The notes under the pieces were generated by a model, which worked only from the letters and a program-made list of their open reading frames with translations, had not been told where the DNA came from and searched no databases. From positions 3,262,501-3,326,500 of the forward strand of contig NZ_CP020083.1 in assembly GCF_003431825.1 (NCBI RefSeq): a stretch of 64,000 nt of DNA, given 5' to 3'. Source of the DNA: Blastomonas fulva (GTDB lineage Bacteria > Pseudomonadota > Alphaproteobacteria > Sphingomonadales > Sphingomonadaceae). The translations under genes were made by a program, and so were the position numbers. Shown here piece after piece: positions 1-8,906 of the stretch; positions within the stretch are counted from its first letter, which is position 1, and the number at the start of each line of letters is the position of its first letter.

Positions 1-1
1 G

Positions 2-571
2 GTCACGATCAGCTGCGATCTGCTGCGCCGGGGCCGCAACACCGCCTTTGTCGAGACCAAGATCCGCAGCGACGAAGGGCTCGGCTTCATCGGCACTTTT
101 ATCTTCATGAGCAAGCGCGAGAGCCGAATCGATTATGAGGGCGTGCACCGCCCCGATGTCGCTCCGCCGCCGGCAGAAGGATCGACCCGCAGCGGTCCGC
201 CCGAATTCTTCACCTCGCAGATGGAGTATCCCGAAAAGCGCCTCGAACTGGGGATGAACACGCCCAGGCTTGCCAGCTGGCACCGCTTTGCCGAGCGCGA
301 CGGGCTCGATGCGATGACCGAGCTGCTGTGCATTGGCGATGGGCTGCCGCCGTCTGCTATGGGGCTCATGGACATCGCCGGACCGATCAGTTCGATGAAC
401 TGGCAGGTCAACATGCTGACCGATGCGCCGGAGACGGATAACGGCTGGTGGCTGCTCGAATCGGTGACGCACCATGCGCATCACGGTGCCTCGAGCCAGT
501 ATATGACCGTTTGGAACAGCAGGCTGGAACCGGTGATGGCCGCAATGCAGAGTGTGGCCTTGTTCGTCTGA
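2..571 (+). CDS. Acyl-CoA thioesterase-like hotdog protein (5' end missing)
   Basis: The reading frame is open to the first base of the window, so this is the C-terminal 189 residues of a longer protein. The ATG at 107 is internal: the codons before it continue the protein (VTISCDLLRRGRN, then GFIGTFIFM). The C-terminal pattern WWLLESVTHHAHHGASSQY followed by TVWNS and a final hydrophobic strand is typical of the double-hotdog acyl-CoA thioesterases (PaaI/TesB-like, 4HBT_3 families), which hydrolyse acyl-CoA in the cytoplasm. Substrate cannot be read from the sequence. It is followed 45 bp later on the same strand by a nitronate monooxygenase gene. Confidence 0.75.
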   Translation, partial: VTISCDLLRRGRNTAFVETKIRSDEGLGFIGTFIFMSKRESRIDYEGVHRPDVAPPPAEGSTRSGPPEFFTSQMEYPEKRLELGMNTPRLASWHRFAERDGLDAMTELLCIGDGLPPSAMGLMDIAGPISSMNWQVNMLTDAPETDNGWWLLESVTHHAHHGASSQYMTVWNSRLEPVMAAMQSVALFV

Positions 572-616
572 TCGCGCCGCTTCAATTGCTATAGAGTTCA
601 CTCAGGAGAGCACCTC

Positions 617-1594
617 ATGAAGACCCGGATCACAGAGCTTTTCGGCATCCAGCACCCGATCATCCAGGGCGGCATGCACTATGTCGGCTTTGCCGAACTG
701 GCCGCCGCGGTATCGAACGCAGGCGGGCTAGGCATCATCACCGGGCTCACCCAGAAGACGCCGGAAGAACTCGATGCCGAGATCAAGAAGTGCAAGGCGC
801 TGACCGACAAGCCGTTCGGGGTCAACCTGACTTTCCTGCCCGTGCTCACCGCGCCGGATTATCCCGGCTATGTCCGCGTGATCATCGAAAACGGGGTGAA
901 AGCGGTCGAGACTGCGGGCAATAACCCGCAAATGGTGCTGCCTTATCTCAAGGAAGCGGGCATCAAGGTCATCCACAAATGCACCAGCGTGCGCCATGCG
1001 CTCAAGGCGCAGTCGATTGGCTGCGATGCGGTGTCGGTCGACGGCTTCGAATGCGGCGGGCATCCGGGCGAGGACGATGTGCCCAACATGATCCTGCTGC
1101 CCCGCGCCGCAGACGAACTCGACATTCCGTTTGTCGCTTCGGGCGGTCAGGCCGATGCCCGCTCGCTGGTCGCGTCGCTGGCGATGGGAGCAGACGGAAT
1201 CAACATGGGCACCCGCTTCATCGCCACGAAGGAAGCGCCGGTGCATGAGAACGTCAAGCAGGCCATCGTCGCTGCCTCCGAACTCGACACCCGCCTCGTC
1301 ATGCGCCCGCTGCGCAACACCGAACGCGTGATGACCAACGCGGCGGTCGAAGAGCTGCTGGTGATCGAGCGCGAAAAGGGTGCAAACCTCCAGTTCACCG
1401 ACATCATCGAGCAGGTCGCGGGCGTCTATCCGCGCATCATGATGGAAGGCGACATGGACGCTGGCGCATGGAGCTGCGGCATGGTCGCAGGACTCATCCA
1501 CGACATTCCGACGTGCAAGGAGCTGATCGACCGGATCATATCCGAGGCGGAGACGATTATCCGCGGTCGGTTGGAAGGCATGCTGGCGGGGTGA
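617..1594 (+). CDS. Nitronate monooxygenase family flavoprotein
   Basis: A 325-residue TIM-barrel FMN protein of the nitronate monooxygenase (2-nitropropane dioxygenase) family, which oxidises alkyl nitronates with O2; some members are enoyl-ACP reductases. Visible family marks are the N-terminal IIQGGM (residues 15-20), GFECGGHPG (143-151) with the conserved His, the phosphate-binding VASGG (173-177) and GADGINMGTRF (191-201). The length is normal. An AGGAG lies about 9 nt before the ATG (ctcaggagagcacctcATG). It follows a thioesterase gene closely and is convergent with ettA, with a palindromic element between them. The physiological substrate is unknown. Confidence 0.88.
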   Translation: MKTRITELFGIQHPIIQGGMHYVGFAELAAAVSNAGGLGIITGLTQKTPEELDAEIKKCKALTDKPFGVNLTFLPVLTAPDYPGYVRVIIENGVKAVETAGNNPQMVLPYLKEAGIKVIHKCTSVRHALKAQSIGCDAVSVDGFECGGHPGEDDVPNMILLPRAADELDIPFVASGGQADARSLVASLAMGADGINMGTRFIATKEAPVHENVKQAIVAASELDTRLVMRPLRNTERVMTNAAVEELLVIEREKGANLQFTDIIEQVAGVYPRIMMEGDMDAGAWSCGMVAGLIHDIPTCKELIDRIISEAETIIRGRLEGMLAG

Positions 1595-1597
1595 CCG

Positions 1598-1732
1598 CCT
1601 CTCCCCTCCCGCTTGCGGGAGGGGTGGCTGAGCCGCAGGCGAAGACGGGGTGGGCCTGATGTTTGCGCCGGTTCAGGCCCACCCCGGTTCAGCAAGCTGA
1701 ACCTGCCCCTCCCGCAAGCCGGAAGGGAGAGG
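1598..1732. repeat. Nested palindromic intergenic element, copy 1
   Basis: The 137-bp gap between the convergent nitronate monooxygenase and ettA genes is almost entirely palindromic. Outer arms CCTCTCCC (1598-1605) and GGGAGAGG (1725-1732) enclose three hairpins: 10-bp arms at 1603-1612/1615-1624; 13-bp perfect arms at 1647-1659/1673-1685 (GGGGTGGGCCTGA); and 8-bp arms at 1686-1693/1696-1703 (GGTTCAGC). Such GC-rich mobile palindromes are common in alphaproteobacterial intergenic DNA. It probably also ends transcription from both sides, although there is no T-run. Confidence 0.8.
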
Positions 1733-1734
1733 CT

Positions 1735-3414
<1,680 letters not shown>

Positions 3415-3565
3415 GCTGAGAAACGCCCTTTGTGGAAAATGGCAGGATTTGACCCGCGCCTTAGCGGCCACGCAGCTTACGGGCAAGACAGCATTGGGCG
3501 GGCAGGTTGGCGGAGAGGCAGCATGGCATTGGCAAAGCGCACAAGGCTGGTTAAGCCGTTACCCC

Positions 3566-4960
3566 ATGAACATGCGCATCCTTGCGGCACTGGCCGCGCT
3601 CACCCTGCCCTTCCCCCTTATCGCCCAGCAAAGCCCGGCCCATGACCCTGCCGCGCTCCAGCAAAAGGCGCTGGGGGACAATACCGCTTATGGCATCGTC
3701 GAAGATCTCACCACCGAGATCGGCCCGCGGCTCGCAGGCACCGAACGCGAGGCGGCGGCGCGCGCCTGGGCCGTGACGCGGCTCAAGGCGATGGGCTTTG
3801 CCAATGTGCGTATCGAACCTTTCGACATGAAGACCTGGGTGCGCGGCATCGAAACCGCCGAGGTCACCGGCCCCTATAGCGGCAAGATGCACATCTCGGC
3901 GCTGGGCAATTCGGCCAGCACCGGCGAAAAGGGGCTCGAGGCCGAGGTCGTCTATTTCCGCACGCTGGCGGATTTGGGCGCTGCACCTGCGGGCAGCCTG
4001 AAGGGCAAGATCGCCTTTGTCAGCCACAAGATGACCAAAACGCAAAACGGCGCCAGCTATGGCCAGTTCGGCGGGGTGCGGCGGATTGGCCCCAGCCTGG
4101 CCTCGGAAAAAGGCGCAGCGGCGATCATCATCCGGTCGGTCGGCACCGATTATCATCGCAACCCGCACACCGGTGGCACCAGCTTTGGCGAGAAGGGCGT
4201 TCCCATTCCGGCAGCGGCACTCTCGATCCCAGACGCGGAGAATCTCGAGCGCATGATCGCGCGCGCCTCCAAAAAGGGCGAGGCGGTGCGGATGAAGCTG
4301 GTCCTCACCCCGCGCCAGATCGGCACCACCCAGTCCGGCAACGTGATTGCCGAGGTGCCGGGCAGCGATCCGGCGGCGGGCATGATCCTGATCGGCGGGC
4401 ATCTCGACAGCTGGGATCTGGGCACCGGAGCGATCGATGACGGCGCAGGCGTCGCGATCAGCGCCGCCGCGGCCAAGATGATCATGGACGCGGGCACGCC
4501 GAAGCGCACCATTCGTGTCGTATGGTGGGGCGCTGAAGAGGTCGGCATTTTCGGCGGTCGTGCTTATGCGGAAAAGCACGGCGCAGCAGGCCATGCGCTG
4601 GCGATGGAATCAGACTTCGGCGCCGACCGTATCTGGCAGGTCGATTTCCGGCTGCCGGAAGGCACCGATGATCTGCAGACCCGCATCGCCAACGCGCTTG
4701 CCCCCTTGGGCGTCGGGCGCGGCCGCGATGTTGCCGGTGGCGGGCCCGATCACGGCCCGATCGTCGCGCTGGGGGTCAATGCGATCGACCTGCAGCAGGA
4801 CGGCACCGACTATTTCGACCTCCACCACACCCCCGACGATACGCTTGACAAGATCGACCCCAAGGCGATGCAGCAGAATGTCGCAGCCTGGGTGACGGTA
4901 TTGGGGATCGTGGCGAATGATCCCGCAGATCTGCTGCCAAAGGCGAAAGTCGCGGAATGA
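3566..4960 (+). CDS. Secreted M28-family metallopeptidase (carboxypeptidase Q-like)
   Basis: A 464-residue exported zinc aminopeptidase/carboxypeptidase. The signal peptide is MNMRILAALAALTLPF, ending in LIAQQ. A PA-domain-like insert (around KGKIAFVSHKM) precedes the peptidase core. Expected metal and catalytic residues are present: GGHLDSWDLG with the following AIDDGAG, WGAEEVG (catalytic Glu and ligand), ESDFGAD, and the final His in DLHHTPDDT. A start at 3566 gives a clean signal peptide; 3572 is an equally possible second Met. The longer in-frame extension to 3413 would bury the signal. The 151 bp upstream, shared with divergent ettA, must hold its promoter. Confidence 0.88.
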   Translation: MNMRILAALAALTLPFPLIAQQSPAHDPAALQQKALGDNTAYGIVEDLTTEIGPRLAGTEREAAARAWAVTRLKAMGFANVRIEPFDMKTWVRGIETAEVTGPYSGKMHISALGNSASTGEKGLEAEVVYFRTLADLGAAPAGSLKGKIAFVSHKMTKTQNGASYGQFGGVRRIGPSLASEKGAAAIIIRSVGTDYHRNPHTGGTSFGEKGVPIPAAALSIPDAENLERMIARASKKGEAVRMKLVLTPRQIGTTQSGNVIAEVPGSDPAAGMILIGGHLDSWDLGTGAIDDGAGVAISAAAAKMIMDAGTPKRTIRVVWWGAEEVGIFGGRAYAEKHGAAGHALAMESDFGADRIWQVDFRLPEGTDDLQTRIANALAPLGVGRGRDVAGGGPDHGPIVALGVNAIDLQQDGTDYFDLHHTPDDTLDKIDPKAMQQNVAAWVTVLGIVANDPADLLPKAKVAE

Positions 4961-4966
4961 AATCTC

Positions 4967-5015
4967 TTCGTCATTCCCTCGCAAGCGGGCCCCCCGCGTG
5001 CGCGGGGGTGACGAA
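4967..5015. repeat. Two-layer palindrome after the M28 peptidase gene
   Basis: Outer arms TTCGTCA (4967-4973) and TGACGAA (5009-5015) enclose a perfect CCCCCGCG (4991-4998)/CGCGGGGG (5001-5008) palindrome. It starts 7 bp after the stop codon, so it probably stabilises or terminates the upstream transcript, although no T-run follows. The CGTCA...TGACG frame resembles dispersed intergenic repeats known from alphaproteobacteria, but I see no second copy in this window. Confidence 0.65.
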
Positions 5016-5164
5016 AAGAGCGTCCGATTTCCCCTCGTTACACCTTGCGACAACATTTCATGAAAATGAGCGCAGCATTCGCAACCCATTCAGATAACCA
5101 AGCGTATTCCTGAACATGTCCAGAGCGGTTCCCCCATGCTCCGGCCATGACAGGAGTTACGATT

Positions 5165-5704
5165 ATGAAGATGCTCTCCAAGACCCTGATAGGGACCCTG
5201 ATGCTGGCGACCACACTGCCTGTCGCCACCGTTCCCGCTTTCGCGCAGTCGCGTGGCGAGGTGGTTCGTTCCGAACGCGACGTGCGCCAGGAGCAGCGTG
5301 AACTGCAGCGCGAACGCCGCGATGTGCAGGACGCCCGCCGCTATGGCAACGCGCGTGATGTTCGCGAAGAACGCCGCGATGTGCGCGAACAGCGCCGCGA
5401 CGTCCAGGAAGCCCGCCGCGAATATCGCGAGGATCTGCGCGACTATCGCCAGTATCGCGGCACCAACCGTCAGGCGTTCCGTGGCCAGAACTTCCGCGCG
5501 AACTTCCGCTATCAGCAGTTCCGCCCCGGCGTTCGCATCGCACCGAACTATTTCGGCCAGCGCTATGTCGTGAACAACTATCGCAACTATCGTCTGCCCA
5601 ATCCGGGCGCGCGGCAGGCGTGGGTGCGGCACTATAACGACATGCTGCTGGTGAATCAGCGCAATGGCACGGTCATCCGCGTCATCCCCAATTTCTACTG
5701 GTAA
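5165..5704 (+). CDS. RcnB-like periplasmic protein with Arg-rich repeat region
   Basis: A 179-residue exported protein. The start at ATG 5165 (MKMLSKTLIG) is supported by an AGGAG about 9 nt upstream and gives a signal peptide cleaved at AFA|QS (residues 25-27). Residues about 35-95 are a highly charged, probably helical stretch built from repeats such as REERRDV, REQRRDV, QEARREY and REDLRDY. The C-terminal part (NYRLPNPGARQAWVRHYND, then a short tail ending NFYW) matches the RcnB domain, known from nickel/cobalt homeostasis in E. coli. The mature protein has only one His (156) and no Cys, so a metal role is doubtful. Confidence 0.78.
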   Translation: MKMLSKTLIGTLMLATTLPVATVPAFAQSRGEVVRSERDVRQEQRELQRERRDVQDARRYGNARDVREERRDVREQRRDVQEARREYREDLRDYRQYRGTNRQAFRGQNFRANFRYQQFRPGVRIAPNYFGQRYVVNNYRNYRLPNPGARQAWVRHYNDMLLVNQRNGTVIRVIPNFYW

Positions 5705-5730
5705 GTCCTTTCGCCGGTAGAATGACGGTC

Positions 5731-5759
5731 CGCCCATCGCTTGGCCCAAGCGATGGGCG
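5731..5759. terminator. Perfect 14-bp hairpin between convergent genes
   Basis: CGCCCATCGCTTGG (5731-5744) and its exact reverse complement (5746-5759) are separated by one base, lying 27 bp after the rcnB-like stop and 12 bp after the stop of the oppositely oriented SH3 gene. The position suggests a bidirectional transcript end. No T-run follows on either strand, so intrinsic termination is inferred, not shown. Confidence 0.6.
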
Positions 5760-5771
5760 GGCCTGATTCCG

Positions 5772-6260
5772 TCAGGGCGCGCCGGCACCCCAGATTTCGT
5801 CCTGCCGCACCCAGCCCGCGCGGCGATCGACAGCAAACTCGCACCATCCGGCCTCGCAATCACCCAGCTCGCCAACGACGCCGGGCTGCGCGCGCCACAT
5901 CAGCTTGGCGCTGTCCTGCGGCGCGGCGCGGATCGCGCTCACACTGCCCTGCACGATCGCGGTGCGCTTGCGGCTAAGCATGTTGGAGTGCATCCAGCCC
6001 GTCCAGCCATCGGGATCCTGGATCTGCCGCCACGTGCCATAGCGCTTGACCACCTTGACCGGCAGGTTCTTGCGCCGGAACACCCATTCGATCTGATAGC
6101 TTGCCATCGGCCCGGCGCGGGCAAATGCCTCGTCGCGCTGGATCGACGCCCAATACGGGACTTCGACCTCTGCCTGCGCCTGCACGGGGCTGCCTCCCGG
6201 CATCACGACAGCCGCCACCATGCCGCCAAGCACAAGCGCCTTGAACCATGATGTCCGCAT
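5772..6260 (-). CDS. Exported bacterial SH3-domain protein
   Basis: A 162-residue protein with a signal peptide (MRTSWFKALVLGGMV, ending about SPVQAQA) and two SH3-like repeats. The first contains YQIEWVFRRKNLPVKVV and DGWTGWMHSNML; the second contains VSAIRAAPQDSAKLMWRA, with CEAGWCEF and GWVRQDEIWG. Such proteins act in the periplasm and often bind cell-wall or protein ligands; no catalytic domain is present. The ATG at 6260 was chosen because the longer frame back to 6500 places the signal peptide internally. It is divergent from a 2-hydroxyacid dehydrogenase gene 133 bp away, a pairing common in alphaproteobacteria. Confidence 0.82.
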   Translation of the reverse strand: MRTSWFKALVLGGMVAAVVMPGGSPVQAQAEVEVPYWASIQRDEAFARAGPMASYQIEWVFRRKNLPVKVVKRYGTWRQIQDPDGWTGWMHSNMLSRKRTAIVQGSVSAIRAAPQDSAKLMWRAQPGVVGELGDCEAGWCEFAVDRRAGWVRQDEIWGAGAP

Positions 6261-6393
6261 ATCCCTGTCCCCAGCCCATGGCCCGGGCAAGACGCCCGGC
6301 CGAAATTCGCCCCCTGCCCCGCTTACCGGAAAAAACGCCCCGCAAGCAAGTGCTGCAGCTTGACCTTTGCCCGGGTTGCGGCATAGCAAAAAC

Positions 6394-7422
6394 ATGCCTG
6401 CAAACGCCTCTTCCCAGCCGTCAGCCCCGCAGCATGCACCCGGCGCGCGCCCGCGCGTTGTCGTGACACGCAAGCTCGCTCCCTCGGTCGAAGCGCGCAT
6501 GGCCGAACTGTTCGATGTTGTCCTGAATGAGAACGATCACGCCTTCAGCCGCGACGAACTTGCTGCAGCAATGGCCGATTGCGATGCGCTGGTACCCACG
6601 GTCACCGATGCGCTCGATGCCCAGCTGATCGCGGGTGCCGGAGATCGCCTGAAACTGCTGGCGAATTTTGGTGCCGGGGTCGATCATATCGATCTCAAGG
6701 CCGCGCGCGCCAAGGGCATCATCATCACCAACACGCCGGGGGTGTTCACCGACGATACCGCCGACATGACGATGGCGCTGATCCTGTCGGTACCGCGCCG
6801 GCTCGCCGAGGGCGAGAAGCTCGTGCGTTCCGGCGAATGGGACGGCTGGAGCCCATCCGGCATGCTCGGTCACCGAATCGGCGGCAAGCAGCTTGGCATC
6901 GTCGGCATGGGCCGGATCGGCCAGGCCGTGGCGCATCGCGCGCGCGGTTTCGGCATGGACGTGCGCTATCACAACCGCCGCCGCCTGCCCGAGAGCCTCG
7001 AGCAGATGCTCGGCGCGAGCTTCGAGCCCGATCTCGATGCGCTGGTCGCCCAGTCTGACATCATCACGCTTCACTGTCCGCGCAGCCCCGAAACCCGCGG
7101 GTTGATCGACGCAAGGCGCATCGGCCTGATGAAGCCCAGCGCCTATCTGATCAACACCGCGCGCGGCGAGATCGTCGACGAGGCAGCTTTGATCGATGCC
7201 CTGGAAGCCGGCAGGATCGCAGGCGCCGGGCTGGATGTGTACACCCACGAGCCACAGGTCGATCCGCGGCTGCTCGCGTTGAAGAACGTCGTGCTGCTGC
7301 CGCATGTCGGCAGCGCCACCTTCGAAGGGCGCCGCGTCGCCGGCGAGAAGGTCATCGCCAATATCCGCTTCTGGTTCGATGGCCATCGCCCGCCCGATCA
7401 GGTGCTCGAAGGCTGGATGTAG
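6394..7422 (+). CDS. D-isomer-specific 2-hydroxyacid dehydrogenase
   Basis: A 342-residue cytosolic NAD(P)H-dependent reductase of the glyoxylate/hydroxypyruvate reductase group. Visible are the NAD-binding GMGRIGQAVAHRA loop, the substrate Arg in NTARGEIVDE, the catalytic Glu in DVYTHEP and the catalytic His in LLPHVGSAT. The GAGVDHIDL and TPGVFTDDTADM segments are typical of the glyoxylate reductase branch. The start is uncertain: ATG 6394 gives about 20 poorly conserved residues before RPRVVVTRKL; an alternative begins at 6367. No operon partner is evident. Confidence 0.88.
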   Translation: MPANASSQPSAPQHAPGARPRVVVTRKLAPSVEARMAELFDVVLNENDHAFSRDELAAAMADCDALVPTVTDALDAQLIAGAGDRLKLLANFGAGVDHIDLKAARAKGIIITNTPGVFTDDTADMTMALILSVPRRLAEGEKLVRSGEWDGWSPSGMLGHRIGGKQLGIVGMGRIGQAVAHRARGFGMDVRYHNRRRLPESLEQMLGASFEPDLDALVAQSDIITLHCPRSPETRGLIDARRIGLMKPSAYLINTARGEIVDEAALIDALEAGRIAGAGLDVYTHEPQVDPRLLALKNVVLLPHVGSATFEGRRVAGEKVIANIRFWFDGHRPPDQVLEGWM

Positions 7423-7556
7423 TTCGCGCCGCAGCGGCCGCTCGATGCGCGCCGCCGCATGTCAGCGTTAATCGATTGTTTGCCAAACTGCTGCACATTC
7501 TGCCCAAACATCGAGCCGGTGTGCACGGCGGTTACGGGAATCGGAAAGTTCAAGGC

Positions 7557-8906
7557 ATGATCGCAAGGCTGGCACGCGCCGCAGTTGTTTCAGCAGCTTT
7601 GCTGGCGGCCCCCGCATGGGCGGCGCCGGGCGTCATCGATATGGCCGCGATCGATCCGGCGGATTCGGGCGATACCGCCTTTGTCCTGATATCTGCGGTG
7701 CTGGTGATGCTGTTTGCCCTGCCCGGGGTACTGTTGATGCAGGCTGGCCGGGGAACCTCGCGGGCAGTTCAGCCGGTGTTCCTGCAGGGCGCGGCGATCG
7801 CAGCGCTGGTGTCGCTGCTGTGGGTTGTGGTCGGCTACACGCTGGCGTTCGGAGATGCAGGCGGCGGGGTAATCGGGGGCGGAAATGCCTGGATGCTGAT
7901 CGCTCTGGGCAATGTCCGCTTTGGCACCGCTGTTCCTGAAAGCGCGTTCGTTCTGTTCCAGATCGCCGGGGCCATGCTGGCTGCGCTGCTGGTCGCGGGT
8001 GCCTGGGTCGGGCGCGCCCGCTTTGGCTGGGCGCTGGCCTTTGGCGGACTGTGGAGCCTGATCGTCTACGCGCCGGTCGCGCACTGGATCTGGGGCGGCG
8101 GCTGGCTGTTCGGATTTGGCGTGCTCGATTTCGCAGGCGGCATCGCACTGCACTTTTGCGCAGGCATTTCCGCACTGGTCGCGGCACTCATCATCGGACG
8201 GCGCGCCGGGTGGCAGGGCGCCGAGATGGCTCCGCACAATCCAACACTGGTGCTGGCAGGCGCAGCCCTGCTGTTCGTCGGCAACTTTGCATTGGCCGGT
8301 GGCTGGACGCTGGCCGCCACCGACGATGCCAGCAGCGCGATCATCAACGCGCATGTCGCAGCAAGCGTCAGCGGCCTTGTCTGGCTGCTGATCGAAAAGC
8401 TGCGCACGGGCAGCGTCTCCGCCTTGGGACTGGTCAGCGGACTTACCGCAGGCATCGCCGCGATTGCGCCCGCTGCCGGATTGGTGTCTCCGGGCGCTGC
8501 CATCCTGATCGGCCTGATCGCCGCGCCCGCCTGCTATTTCGTGCTGCGCTTCGTCACCGAGACGCTGGCCATCGACGACAGCAACCACGCATTTGCTCTG
8601 CACGGCGTCGGCGGCCTGATCGGCGCGCTGCTGGTGGCGCTGTTCACGAGCGCGAGCTTCGGCGGAATCGGCTATCCCGATGGCGGCGGCTTTGGCGGCC
8701 AGCTACTGGCGCAGTTGATCGGCCTGGGCGCGGTGGCGATGTGGTCGATCCTGGGCACGCTGATCGTCGGCTATGGCATCGCGATGGCCATCCCAATGCG
8801 CATATCCAAGGCGGAAGAGACCGGCGAGGCGGTTGTTGCCGCCCCTCTGACGGAGCCGCAGACGGACCCGGTGGCTATTCCGACAGAGCCCAGCCTTCCG
8901 GCCTGA
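7557..8906 (+). CDS. amt: Divergent ammonium transporter (Amt family)
   Basis: A 449-residue inner-membrane protein with a cleavable leader (MIARLARAAVVSAALL, then APAWA) and about 11 membrane segments. Family marks are HWIWGGGWL with the periplasmic-site Trp (179), LDFAGGIALHF with the first pore His (199) and HAFALHGVGG with the second (349). Two features are unusual. The usual FGFN-GS segment reads GNFALAGGWTL. By my alignment, the position of the second pore-gating Phe (F215 of E. coli AmtB) is Ile262. No glnK gene is adjacent. I chose ATG 7557 over 7476 because it gives a proper leader. The stop touches the stop of convergent lepA. Confidence 0.85.
   Translation: MIARLARAAVVSAALLAAPAWAAPGVIDMAAIDPADSGDTAFVLISAVLVMLFALPGVLLMQAGRGTSRAVQPVFLQGAAIAALVSLLWVVVGYTLAFGDAGGGVIGGGNAWMLIALGNVRFGTAVPESAFVLFQIAGAMLAALLVAGAWVGRARFGWALAFGGLWSLIVYAPVAHWIWGGGWLFGFGVLDFAGGIALHFCAGISALVAALIIGRRAGWQGAEMAPHNPTLVLAGAALLFVGNFALAGGWTLAATDDASSAIINAHVAASVSGLVWLLIEKLRTGSVSALGLVSGLTAGIAAIAPAAGLVSPGAAILIGLIAAPACYFVLRFVTETLAIDDSNHAFALHGVGGLIGALLVALFTSASFGGIGYPDGGGFGGQLLAQLIGLGAVAMWSILGTLIVGYGIAMAIPMRISKAEETGEAVVAAPLTEPQTDPVAIPTEPSLPA

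Noticed and set aside
7423..7556. Sigma-54 promoter upstream of amt
   Set aside because: I could not find a GG-N10-GC core with acceptable flanks; only a TGCACA/TGTGCA repeat is present.
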